NCBI GenBank assembly: GCA_021851335.1
Contig: JAJZEA010000014.1
Span: forward strand, 1-62,678
DNA length: 62,678 bases
Source of the DNA: Acidobacteriota bacterium
Lineage (GTDB): Bacteria > Acidobacteriota > Terriglobia > Terriglobales > Acidobacteriaceae
Direction of reading: 5' to 3'
Numbering within the stretch: position 1 is the stretch's first letter; the number at the start of each line of letters is the position of its first letter. A program made the translations under genes and the position numbers. Below, piece by piece: positions 53,497-62,122 of this stretch. Under the pieces are notes generated by a model. It saw nothing but the letters and a program-made list of their open reading frames with translations, did not search any database and was not told where the DNA came from.

Positions 53497-54675
53497 TCAG
53501 AATCTCCGAATCTGATCCAGATATCCGTCAAAATTTCGCTTCAGCTCGAGCGCTGAATCTCCACCAAACTTCGCAAGCACCTGTTGCGCGATGACAAAGG
53601 CAACCATAGCCTCTGCGGCCACTCCCGCGGCTGGCACCACACAGATATCCGAGCGCTCATAGCTGGCTGCCGTCGCCTCGCGCGTATCAAATCGAACCGA
53701 AGCCAGCGGCTTGCGCAGCGTTGAGATCGGCTTCAGATATCCGCGCACAATCACATCCTCTCCATTGCTGATGCCGCCTTCAATTCCACCTGCATTGTTC
53801 TGATAACGAACAAACCGCGTGGGGCGCTCATCCGAATTCGCAGCGTAGTGAATCGCATCATGCACCGCGGATCCGAAGCTCTCCGCCGCCGTGACGCCTC
53901 GTCCAATCTCCACGGCTTTCACCGCCTGCAAGCTCATCACCGACCAGGCAAGCAGGCCATCCAGCCGTTCATCCCAGTTGGCATAGGTACCCACACCTGC
54001 CGGCAAACCATGCACCACAACTTCAAAGACGCCGCCCACGGTATCGCCCGTCCGTGCGCATTCGGCCACCTCCTCGCGCATCTTCGCTTCCGTCTCGACA
54101 TCGACGCAGCTCAACAGCACTTCTTCCTTGCGCGTAACTGCGAGAATCTCATCCCAGGTCGCGGGCCGGGCCAACTCCACGCGCCCCACGCGAATCACAT
54201 GGCTGGCAACTTCAATTCCCAGATGCCTCAGCAGCAGCTTGGCAATGGCCCCGGCGGCCACGCGCGATGTCGACTCACGGGCAGAGGCACGCTCCAACAC
54301 ATACCGCGCGTCTGCAAAGTTATATTTCAAAGCCCCAGGCAAGTCCGCATGGCCAGGACGAGGCGACTCCACCGCCTGATGCTTCGATGAATCGCCCGTC
54401 TCAACCGGCAGCTTTTCCTGCCAGTTCTTCCAGTCTCGATTCTCAATCTCGATCGCAATCGGTGAGCCGATTGTCTTCCCATGACGCACGCCCGAGAGCA
54501 CATGCGCCTTGTCGGTCTCAATCTTCATCCGCCCGCCTCGCCCAAAGCCCTGCTGGCGACGCCAAAGCTCGCGATTGACAAAGTCAAGATCAACAGGAAC
54601 TCCCGCAGGAACTCCAGAGACGAGTGCAATCAGTGCCTCACCGTGTGATTCACCGGCCGTTTCCATTCGCAACAT
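53497..54675 (-). CDS. aroC: Chorismate synthase
   Basis: 392 residues. MLRMETAGESHGEALIALVS is the family start (FMN/EPSP loop). RRQQGFGRGGRMKIETD, GPH-type segment HADLPGALKYNFADARYVLE, ARESTSRVAAGAIAKLLL and NAGGIEGGISNGEDVIVRGY are all present. It makes chorismate, which feeds aromatic amino acids and menaquinone. It is the first gene of the aroC-def-fmt-rsmB run. Confidence 0.97.
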   Translation of the reverse strand: MLRMETAGESHGEALIALVSGVPAGVPVDLDFVNRELWRRQQGFGRGGRMKIETDKAHVLSGVRHGKTIGSPIAIEIENRDWKNWQEKLPVETGDSSKHQAVESPRPGHADLPGALKYNFADARYVLERASARESTSRVAAGAIAKLLLRHLGIEVASHVIRVGRVELARPATWDEILAVTRKEEVLLSCVDVETEAKMREEVAECARTGDTVGGVFEVVVHGLPAGVGTYANWDERLDGLLAWSVMSLQAVKAVEIGRGVTAAESFGSAVHDAIHYAANSDERPTRFVRYQNNAGGIEGGISNGEDVIVRGYLKPISTLRKPLASVRFDTREATAASYERSDICVVPAAGVAAEAMVAFVIAQQVLAKFGGDSALELKRNFDGYLDQIRRF

Positions 54676-54730
54676 ATCTTTTAATTGTAACGAAACGCAG
54701 GATGGGAACGAAACGTAAGCCGCTTCGCCG

Positions 54731-55111
54731 TCAGGCCAGGAACCAATCCCACTGCTCCCGCGTCAGCGGCACCACGGACAAACGTCCGATGATGACCAGC
54801 GGCGACTGAGCAAACAGTGGATTTGCCTTGATCAACGCAAGTTTTTTGGGCTGACGAAGGCGTTTACCTACCTTCACTCGCACCACCGGCACCTTCGGGT
54901 CCGTCGGATCCACGCTGACCACGGAACCCGTTCCCACCGCACATCGTTCATCGCCGGTATGGTAGAAAATCCATCGTGTTCCGGCCTGCATTTCGCGCAG
55001 ATACTTCACCGCCTGCGGATTCGTAACCCCATCCCAGATGGTCTCACCGTCTCGTTCAAAATCTGCAAACGAATACACATCCGGTTCCGTCTTGAAAAGA
55101 AAATATGCCAT
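54731..55111 (-). CDS. EVE-domain protein (thymocyte nuclear protein 1-like)
   Basis: 126 residues from the ATG at 55111, which gives the characteristic start MAYFLFKTEPDVYSF; a longer open frame begins at 55204. Further motifs are DGVTNPQAVKYLREM, RWIFYHTGDERCAVGTGSV and the C-terminal LIKANPLFAQSPLV with PLTREQWDWF. EVE domains resemble PUA folds and bind modified bases; the role in bacteria is not settled. It lies 55 bases upstream of aroC on the same strand. Confidence 0.88.
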   Translation of the reverse strand: MAYFLFKTEPDVYSFADFERDGETIWDGVTNPQAVKYLREMQAGTRWIFYHTGDERCAVGTGSVVSVDPTDPKVPVVRVKVGKRLRQPKKLALIKANPLFAQSPLVIIGRLSVVPLTREQWDWFLA

Positions 55112-55131
55112 CTCAGCTTCGCTCCCTTTTG

Positions 55132-56199
55132 TCATCGGCGTTGCGTATGATCCGGCATCGATTCCCATATCTTCGGGTCTTCGGTCCCCAGCACCCACGC
55201 GCAATATCCCTTCAGATGATACCGGTCCACCAGCCCTGCGCGATCTTCAAACGCCCTTGCATCCGTGAAGTACACCCACTCTCTCATCTGCTGTCGATAG
55301 AAATAAAAGTACGGAGAATGATCCTCCGCATCCCATTTCACCTTGCTCCCGCCAACGCTTGCGGCCAGTCGCGCAGCTTCCTGATCGCTCACCTGATCCG
55401 CAGAGAACTCAGGCGACTCACCATCCCGACTCTGCTCAGGGCTTTCGGCATACCAGCGATAGCCGTACAACGGAATCCCCAGCAGCAGCTTATCTGCGGG
55501 CACCATCTTCAACGCATACTTCACATTCTCAATCGTCCACTGCCATCCAGCCACCGGCCCAGGCATCGTCCACCGCGTATGTTGGTCATAGGTCATCAGA
55601 GATATCCAATCCGCCGAACGCCCCAGCGATGCCAGATCATACGCCCCGCGCCACTGCCGAAACATCCATGCCTCGAAACCATATTTTGTCGTCACATAGC
55701 CGGGAGCATTCGGAATTACCGCAACACTGAGTTGGAATCCAGACGCGTGGAGCGCCGCAGCAGATTGCGCAACCAACTCAGTCAGCAGCACACGATCCGT
55801 CCAGTAAATATGCTCAAAATCAATCTGGAAACCCTGGTATCCATGCGCTTTGCACTCGCGAACCATCGCATCGTTCATTCGCTCCTGGGCCTTCGGGCTG
55901 GATGCCAGCTCGTGGAACACCTCCTGATCAAAGAGCGATACGATCGGCATGACGGCAACTTTTTTCTGTTGCGCCACTCGCAATATCTCCGCGCTGGAAC
56001 CTCCCGAGAGCAACCCATCCGCATCCACCTGGTACCACGTCGGCACCAGCAGATCAATCTTTGCCGCATGCGCTTCAAAGGATCGTGCAGCTTCGACGCT
56101 GTCGTCCATATAGAACAACCGCAGCGGCTCTGCGGATGCACTCCGGAACGCAAACAAAAACACCATCCAGACCAGCACAATTCGGATGAGACCCTTCAC
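55132..56199 (-). CDS. Exported GH18-family glycoside hydrolase-like protein
   Basis: 355 residues from GTG at 56199, supported by GGAGG 5 bases upstream and by a signal peptide IRIVLVWMVFLFAFRSASA right after it. GH18-like motif GFQIDFEHI (the DxxDxDxE motif is reduced to Asp and Glu), SLMTYDQHTRWTMPG and LLLGIPLYGYRWYAES. It resembles SpoVR/YaaH-like spore or cell-wall glucosidases and chitinase-related enzymes. It may act on chitin or peptidoglycan, consistent with the aminosugar genes nearby. The first Asp of the motif is absent (Gln), so activity should be treated with care. Confidence 0.75.
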   Translation of the reverse strand: MKGLIRIVLVWMVFLFAFRSASAEPLRLFYMDDSVEAARSFEAHAAKIDLLVPTWYQVDADGLLSGGSSAEILRVAQQKKVAVMPIVSLFDQEVFHELASSPKAQERMNDAMVRECKAHGYQGFQIDFEHIYWTDRVLLTELVAQSAAALHASGFQLSVAVIPNAPGYVTTKYGFEAWMFRQWRGAYDLASLGRSADWISLMTYDQHTRWTMPGPVAGWQWTIENVKYALKMVPADKLLLGIPLYGYRWYAESPEQSRDGESPEFSADQVSDQEAARLAASVGGSKVKWDAEDHSPYFYFYRQQMREWVYFTDARAFEDRAGLVDRYHLKGYCAWVLGTEDPKIWESMPDHTQRR

Positions 56200-56395
56200 G
56201 GAAACCTCCACAAGTGTGTTGCAACCCAAGCCAAAGACTTCTCGTCTCAGACCTGCAAAAATCGGGCTGATCCATTCTGCAGAATCTGTCGAATCCACGA
56301 ATGGATAGTGGAAATAAGCACCTGCACTTTGACTTCTGCGCTCATCGGTGAGGACCACAAACCTTCATCGCAATCGTTTGGATGCAAAGATTTCT

Positions 56396-56424
56396 TTGAC
56401 AGCGCCGCTTCCAGCGAGAAAAAT
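56396..56424 (+). promoter_or_regulatory. Candidate promoter for the SIS-MFS operon, possibly leaderless
   Basis: A perfect TTGACA is at 56396-56401. The best -10 at a 17-base spacing is AAAAAT (56419-56424), a weak match. Transcription would then start at about 56431, exactly at the proposed start codon, suggesting a leaderless mRNA. No ribosome site precedes that ATG. Confidence 0.3.
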
Positions 56425-56430
56425 GTAGGG

Positions 56431-57558
56431 ATGCCCAACCACGCGCACGCCATGCTGCAGGAGATTTTCGAGCAACCCGATGCCCTGCGACGCGTACTCG
56501 CGCACTATTGCGATGCTGACAAGCTCCGGGCAGACACATGGCAGCCCATCGGCGAAAACTTTCCCATCTCCGCTCCCATCGTCATCGCCGCCAGCGGATC
56601 CAGTCGCCACAGCGGCCTCGCCGCTGAAGTCATGCTCGAAGAGATCGTTGCTGCAACGGTCGACGTCGAGTACGCCAGCGAATACGCCACTCGAACGCAA
56701 ATCTCATCCTCGGCCTGCTCGCTCATCACGCTCTCGCAATCCGGAGAAACCTCCGACACGCTTGCCGCCATGCGACTTGCCCGTTCACGCGGATTGCGTA
56801 CTCTAGCCATCACCAATCAAGCCCATTCCACACTGGCCACGGAAGCATCGATGGCTCTCCCTCTCGTAGCCGGGCCTGAAGTTGCCATCCCCGCAACCAA
56901 GAGCGTGCTTTGCCAATTGATTGTTCTCTATCTGCTTTCACTCCACCTGGCACAGCAGAAGCAAACGCTCACTTCGGTTCAAATTGCAGCGCGAATCAAT
57001 GAGCTTCACGCGGTGCCGGATCAGCTCGCTTCGCAACTGAATAGCTGGCACACGAGCATCGACGCCATCGCCGCACGCTATCAGGATGCAAGGACATTTC
57101 TCTACCTCGGGCGTGGAATCCACTACGCTATTGCCCGCGAAGGCGCATTGAAGCTGAAAGAGTCCGCTTATCTTCATGCAGAAGCGTACCCCTCCGGAGA
57201 GCTTCGGCACGGCCCCAATGCGCTCGTCAGTGATGCAGTGCCTCTGGTTGTCCTGGCCACCGTGGATCCCGTCATGGAAGACTCGGTGCTGCGCTATCGG
57301 AAGACACTTCAGACACTGGAGAATCTGCGCGCGCAGAATGCCCGCGTCATCGCCATCGCCAATCAGAATGACAACATCGTTCGCAGTCTTGTCCACGATT
57401 GCATCTTCGTCCAACCTCTCAGCGAATTTCTTCTGCCCACCGCCGAGTTGATTCCTTTGCAATTCTTCGCCTACCACATGGCTTTGCAGCGCGGCATCGA
57501 CATGGATCACCCTCGCCACCTGCAAAAGGCCGTGATCGAGCGAGGTGACTTGCAGTGA
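56431..57558 (+). CDS. SIS-domain aminosugar isomerase/deaminase-like protein
   Basis: 375 residues with two SIS domains and no N-terminal glutaminase, so not a full GlmS. Motifs: IVIAASGSSRHSGLAAEVML, ITLSQSGETSDTLAAMRLAR, YLGRGIHYAIAREGALKLKE and HAEAYPSGELRHGPNALVS, with the final KAVIERGDLQ. Such proteins usually deaminate or isomerise glucosamine-6-phosphate or a related sugar (AgaS/NagB2 type). That would complete the GlcNAc route with the kinase and nagA at 36-38 kb. Its stop overlaps the MFS gene by four bases. The start is uncertain because the frame is open far upstream. Confidence 0.85.
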   Translation: MPNHAHAMLQEIFEQPDALRRVLAHYCDADKLRADTWQPIGENFPISAPIVIAASGSSRHSGLAAEVMLEEIVAATVDVEYASEYATRTQISSSACSLITLSQSGETSDTLAAMRLARSRGLRTLAITNQAHSTLATEASMALPLVAGPEVAIPATKSVLCQLIVLYLLSLHLAQQKQTLTSVQIAARINELHAVPDQLASQLNSWHTSIDAIAARYQDARTFLYLGRGIHYAIAREGALKLKESAYLHAEAYPSGELRHGPNALVSDAVPLVVLATVDPVMEDSVLRYRKTLQTLENLRAQNARVIAIANQNDNIVRSLVHDCIFVQPLSEFLLPTAELIPLQFFAYHMALQRGIDMDHPRHLQKAVIERGDLQ

Positions 57559-59246
57559 GCGTCGCCTTCCTTGACAACCGCATTCGTTACGGCAGATTTC
57601 TGCTGCTCATCTCCGGCCTCGGCGGCCTGCTCTACGGCATTGATGTCGGTATCATCGCTGCGGCCTTGCTCTATCTTGGCAAGACCATCGATCTCACCGT
57701 TGCCCAAACCTCGGCAATCGTTGCCGCGGTCCTGGGGGGAGGAGTCATCTCCTCGCTGGCGGGAGGCGTGCTCGCTGATCGTTACGGGCGCAAGCGCATG
57801 ATGATCTTCAGCGGACTCACATTCCTCAGCAGTGTTGCCATCATCGTCCTTTCGCAAAGCTTTCTTCCGCTCCTGCTGGGGCGACTTTTGCAAGGCATGA
57901 GCGGCGGCATCATGGGTGTCGTCATTCCGCTGTATCTCGCCGAGTGTCTCAGCGCGGCCAATCGCGGCCGTGGCACGGCCATCTTTCAGTTCATGCTCAC
58001 GCTTGGCATCGTCGTCGCTGCTTTCACCGGGCTCTTCTACACGCACCGAGCAGAGTCTGCTATCGCCGCCGCGCACGGTAGCGCAACACTCATCCGCGCC
58101 GCGCAGAATCATGCCTGGCGCGGCATGTTCTTTTCCATCCTTTATCCCGGCATCTTCTTCACGATCGGCTCGTTGTATCTCAGCGAGTCTCCGCGCTGGC
58201 TCGCACGCAAGGGCCGTCTTGACGCAGCCCGCTTTGCGTTGCTGAAAACAACTTCTCCTGACGAAGTTGAAATCGAGATGCGAGAGATGCTCGCATCTCA
58301 TGCTTCCAAGACTCTGGAAGCTCCCGCAGAATCGCTTGTGCAGCGCAAATTTGTCGTACCTTTCCTGCTTGCCTGCGCCGTTCTTTCACTCAACCAGACC
58401 ACCGGCATCAACTCAATTCTCGCCTATCTTGTCGTCATCCTGCGCCAGGCTGGATTATCCGCAAATCACGCAGTTCAAGGCGATGTCGCGGTGAAGGTGC
58501 TCAACTGCCTGATGACTCTGGTCGCTGTCTGGCTCGTGGACCGAAAAGGCCGGCGTTTTCTCCTCATCGTGGGAACCAGCGGTGTCACGCTGGCTCTCGC
58601 GCTGGGCGGCCTTGTCTTTCTTCACTTTGAATCCACGCTTCGCGATGTCACCCCAATCGTCCAAAGTCTTGTTCGCCAGGAGTCCCTTCGCATCTCTCCC
58701 ATGCAACTCGACCGCCTGCTGCAAACCAGAAACTCCTCCAGCGTTCTGACCATTCTGTACTCTTCCGCCTCCGGTGAACACATCCTTACCCTCCGCAGCA
58801 GCGATCCTGAGCCAACCATCACCCTCTCACCGGAGCCTTCCCGGAGCAGTCCGCTCATCATCCATCGTGCTCGTTTCGGACCCACTCCGTCCGTACTCAC
58901 CGGATGGCTCGTCACCGCACTGCTCGGCCTGTTTATTGCTTCCTTCGCCGTCGGCCCCGGCGTCGTCGTCTGGCTCATGCTCTCAGAGCTGATGCCCACT
59001 CGCATTCGTGCCGTCGGCATGGGCATCGCGCTCCTGCTGAACCTTGGCATCTCCACGCTAATCGCGGATCTCTTCCTGCCCGTCGTCGGTCATTTTGGCT
59101 ACTCCACTATCTTCTTCTTCTGGGCTACCTGCACACTCGCCTATCTCGCCACAGCCATTTTCCTCCTGCCCGAGACGCGCGGGCGCACTCTCGAAGAGAT
59201 TGAGCTTCATTTCGCATCCGCGGCAAAATCCTCTTCAGCCTTCTGA
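57555..59246 (+). CDS. Sugar-porter MFS transporter with large extracytoplasmic insertion
   Basis: 563 residues, GTG start at 57555 overlapping the previous TGA. Sugar-porter signatures: GLLYGIDVGIIAAALLYL, GGVLADRYGRKRMM, GRLLQGMSGGIMGVVIPLYL, SPRWLARKGR, LNQTTGINSILAYL, WLVDRKGRRFLL and LPETRGRTLEEIE. About 90 residues at about 357-447 between predicted helices 9 and 10 have no counterpart in XylE- or GlcP-type carriers that I recall. The coupling to the SIS gene suggests that it imports an aminosugar such as GlcNAc. Confidence 0.92.
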   Translation: MSVAFLDNRIRYGRFLLLISGLGGLLYGIDVGIIAAALLYLGKTIDLTVAQTSAIVAAVLGGGVISSLAGGVLADRYGRKRMMIFSGLTFLSSVAIIVLSQSFLPLLLGRLLQGMSGGIMGVVIPLYLAECLSAANRGRGTAIFQFMLTLGIVVAAFTGLFYTHRAESAIAAAHGSATLIRAAQNHAWRGMFFSILYPGIFFTIGSLYLSESPRWLARKGRLDAARFALLKTTSPDEVEIEMREMLASHASKTLEAPAESLVQRKFVVPFLLACAVLSLNQTTGINSILAYLVVILRQAGLSANHAVQGDVAVKVLNCLMTLVAVWLVDRKGRRFLLIVGTSGVTLALALGGLVFLHFESTLRDVTPIVQSLVRQESLRISPMQLDRLLQTRNSSSVLTILYSSASGEHILTLRSSDPEPTITLSPEPSRSSPLIIHRARFGPTPSVLTGWLVTALLGLFIASFAVGPGVVVWLMLSELMPTRIRAVGMGIALLLNLGISTLIADLFLPVVGHFGYSTIFFFWATCTLAYLATAIFLLPETRGRTLEEIELHFASAAKSSSAF

Positions 59247-59268
59247 TACATTCCAGCTTTCTCCGCGA

Positions 59269-60648
59269 ATGCACGCGCCCCAACCGAGTACACTGAAGAG
59301 CGTGAAGACCCTGCCTTCCATTCATAATTTCGCGTTGTTTCTTCTGTGCTGCGGTTGCACGCTTTCGCTCGCGGCGCAGTCCACCCCCGGCGCCAAAATT
59401 CCCGCAAACCCCGCACCAGCTCCAACTCGCACTGGGGAGTTTGAGCGAGCCGAAGCAGCACTGACCAAACAGGATTGGAAGACTGCCGCACCTCTGCTCG
59501 ACGCATGGCTGGCTGGCCATCCCACCGACGCTCGCGCGCTCTTCGATGCGGCTTACGTTGCAGATGAGCAAAATCGCGACGCCGACGCCATCACGCTCTA
59601 TCGCCGCTGTGTTGCCGTGCAGCCAAAGAATTTTCCAGCTCAGGTTTCGCTTGGACTTCTTCTGGCACGCACCGGAAAACTCGCCGAGGCACGGCCCGCT
59701 CTGGTCGCGGCCACACAGCTTGATCCCGGATTGGAAGGAAAGGCCGCTCTGGCTCAGGCATGGCGCGCGCTGGCAGAGATCGATCGCGTCGGCATCGATG
59801 GCAAACCCGATTACGCCCAGGCCTCCAACGATCTTCTTCAGGCTCTCAAAATCTCTCCCGAAACCGGCCAGGACACCTTGCTCGCCGCTAGTCTCGCTGA
59901 GGCCAGCGGAGACACCACCGACGCCGAAACCGCCTACCGACGATTGCTCGCCGCCGATCCCAACTCCACTCAGGCCATTGGCGGACTCGCGCACCTGCTC
60001 ATCGAGCAGAAAAAATATCCTGAAGCCGAGACGCTTCTGCGTCCAGCCGTGCAGAAAAATCCCGGCAACGTTCCGCTCACCGCGCAACTGGCCGCCGTAC
60101 TCGTCGCCGAAGATAAAAGCGAAGCTATTCCCCTGCTTCAGCAGCTCCACACGCTCAAGCCCGACAACGAAGAGATCACCCGCATGTTGGCCCGCGTCCA
60201 GGCCGATGCCGGTGACTTTGCCGACGCCGACGCACTTGATATTGCGCTCCTCAAGGCCCATCCTCAGGACGCCGATCTGCTCACCAGTCACGCGCAGAAC
60301 CTTATGCGTCTCGGACATTTTCCCGAAGCTCTGGCTGCATTTCAACAAGCCGCCAGCATCGATGCCAACAACTCCGATGCCTGGACCGGCGTCGCCTTTG
60401 CCGCCTCGGAACTGCATCTTCCGCAGCTCACCATTCAGGCTCTGGGGCAGCGGGCAAAACTCCAGCCCGACACCGCGCCTGTCGATTTTCTGCTCGCCAC
60501 AGCCTACGACCGCCTGCGCGATAAAAAATCCGCCATCCTGTTTTATCAGCGCTTCCTCGACCTCGACGCAGGCAAGCTGAAAGACCAGGAGTGGCAGGCA
60601 AAACAGCGCATCTCACTTCTTCAGAAAGAAAATTCCAACCACCGATAG
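59269..60648 (+). CDS. Secreted or membrane-attached TPR-repeat protein
   Basis: 459 residues from the ATG at 59269, with a likely signal peptide NFALFLLCCGCTLSLAAQS. Many TPR pairs follow, such as AEAALTKQDWKTAAPLLDAW, RDADAITLYRRCVAVQPKNF and HFPEALAAFQQAASIDANNS. A GTG at 59302 is an alternative start. No enzymatic motif is visible. TPR proteins scaffold assemblies, for example outer-membrane or periplasmic complexes. It lies 22 bases after the MFS gene and may be cotranscribed. Confidence 0.75.
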   Translation: MHAPQPSTLKSVKTLPSIHNFALFLLCCGCTLSLAAQSTPGAKIPANPAPAPTRTGEFERAEAALTKQDWKTAAPLLDAWLAGHPTDARALFDAAYVADEQNRDADAITLYRRCVAVQPKNFPAQVSLGLLLARTGKLAEARPALVAATQLDPGLEGKAALAQAWRALAEIDRVGIDGKPDYAQASNDLLQALKISPETGQDTLLAASLAEASGDTTDAETAYRRLLAADPNSTQAIGGLAHLLIEQKKYPEAETLLRPAVQKNPGNVPLTAQLAAVLVAEDKSEAIPLLQQLHTLKPDNEEITRMLARVQADAGDFADADALDIALLKAHPQDADLLTSHAQNLMRLGHFPEALAAFQQAASIDANNSDAWTGVAFAASELHLPQLTIQALGQRAKLQPDTAPVDFLLATAYDRLRDKKSAILFYQRFLDLDAGKLKDQEWQAKQRISLLQKENSNHR

Positions 60649-60679
60649 ACTCACAAAGACCCGCGCGAAGCGCAGTGCT

Positions 60680-62122
60680 CTACGGCAGCAGCTTCATCAG
60701 TCCTGCGGATGGCAGGTCCGCAGCTAAAATCTTTCGCGTCTCTCCCAGGCTCCCACACAGCGCCTCCGCCGCCAGATAGCCGCTACGCACCGCGCCCTCC
60801 ATCGTTGCCGGCCAACCCGTCTGCACCCAGTCTCCAGCCAGAAAACACTGTGGCCACGGCGAGATTGCGCCGGGGCGAATCGCGTCAATGCCCGGAGGCA
60901 CGCCAAACGTCGCGCGCACTTCTTTCACCAGCGCGCTCTTCACCACGCGCGCCGTCTTCACCGCCGGGAAATACTCCCCAAGCTGCTGCGTTGCACGCCG
61001 AATGGCCTCTTCCCTCGACAGCGCGGCAAACTCCCGCGAAGCGCTGATCACCAGCTCCACATAGCTGCCCTCGTCAGTCCGCATCGGCTGCCAGCGCGAC
61101 TTGTGATACATCCAATGCACATCGCCATCCAGCAGCACAGCATGATCCAGCTCCGTAATCTCACGGTCAAACCACAGATGCACGCTGCAAATCGGCCAGT
61201 GCGTCAGCCACTTCAGCCGCGCCCGCAACTCCTCAGCACCCTCACACTCCGGCATCTGCGGCAGCAGCTTCGCCATCGCCTCAAACGGCAGCGCCAGCAC
61301 CATCTGCTCAGCTTCAAACTTCTGCTCATCGCATTGCACTGTCCAGCGTCGCGCAGATTCATCCCACGCCGCCGCCCGCACGTTGTATCCGGTCAGCAGC
61401 CGTCCACGTCGCATCTCCAGATACTCGCGCACTCCCTCATACAGATCGCTCAGCGGCACCCGGCTCATGCCCATTTCGCCGGCCTCGGCTGAGTTTAGAA
61501 AAAGCTCGCGAATCACCTTCTGCGCATAGCCCACTTCGATCTGGTCCAGGTTTGCGTTCAGCGCGCTGGCGATCACCAGCTCCCAGAATCGCTTTCGGGC
61601 GCCCTCTGTCTGCCCGTGTGCCTTCAGCCACGCCAGCAGCGAGATGCCCGTCTTCTGCCGCCGCATCATCATCTGCCCCATCGCCCACAGCAGCGCCGCC
61701 TTGTCGGCAACCGAAAAGCATCGTGCCCGCAAAATCCCCGGTAGCCCGTGCAGCGGCGCAGGCAGCTTCACCGGCTCCAGCACAGACCTGCGCCCACCCG
61801 GCTCAATCAGCGTCATCCGGCGATCCCAGAAGATGCGATCCTCCACACCCAGCTTTCGATAGAGATCGATCAGGTTTGTGCAGCAGCCAAACAGCACATG
61901 CTGGCAGTTGTCGATCGTCTCACTCGTGCCGGGATGAAAGTACGACGACGCACGTCCACCCAGATAACCACGTCGCTCCACCAGCGTCACGCGAAAACCG
62001 GCATCGGCCAGCGCGCACGCCGCACCGATTCCCGCCACGCCGCCGCCCACCACGATCACCGTATTCTCAGCGTTCAGTTTCTGCTCCGCCGCTGAACTTC
62101 CTTCGTGCATTGCGCCTGTCAT
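60680..62122 (-). CDS. hpnE: Hydroxysqualene dehydroxylase
   Basis: 480 residues. FAD loop VIVVGGGVAGIGAACALADA followed by LVERRGYLGGRASSY, DNCQHVLFGCCTNLIDLYRK and the late AGDWVQTGWPATMEGAVRSG, the profile of squalene-associated FAD-dependent desaturases. It is the last step of the hpnCDE route from farnesyl diphosphate to squalene, upstream of hopanoids. The ATG at 62122 overlaps the hpnD stop. The converging TPR gene ends 31 bases away. Confidence 0.92.
   Translation of the reverse strand: MTGAMHEGSSAAEQKLNAENTVIVVGGGVAGIGAACALADAGFRVTLVERRGYLGGRASSYFHPGTSETIDNCQHVLFGCCTNLIDLYRKLGVEDRIFWDRRMTLIEPGGRRSVLEPVKLPAPLHGLPGILRARCFSVADKAALLWAMGQMMMRRQKTGISLLAWLKAHGQTEGARKRFWELVIASALNANLDQIEVGYAQKVIRELFLNSAEAGEMGMSRVPLSDLYEGVREYLEMRRGRLLTGYNVRAAAWDESARRWTVQCDEQKFEAEQMVLALPFEAMAKLLPQMPECEGAEELRARLKWLTHWPICSVHLWFDREITELDHAVLLDGDVHWMYHKSRWQPMRTDEGSYVELVISASREFAALSREEAIRRATQQLGEYFPAVKTARVVKSALVKEVRATFGVPPGIDAIRPGAISPWPQCFLAGDWVQTGWPATMEGAVRSGYLAAEALCGSLGETRKILAADLPSAGLMKLLP

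Noticed and set aside
55105..56430. Upstream extension of the SIS-domain frame by 442 codons
   Set aside because: The extension is antisense to the GH18 gene and has Arg/Pro/His-rich composition. SIS-family similarity begins only after the ATG at 56431.
59125..60417. Open frame of about 430 codons on the minus strand opposite the TPR gene
   Set aside because: The plus frame has regular TPR helices and a signal peptide; the minus frame is Gly/Arg-rich and looks like a codon-bias shadow.
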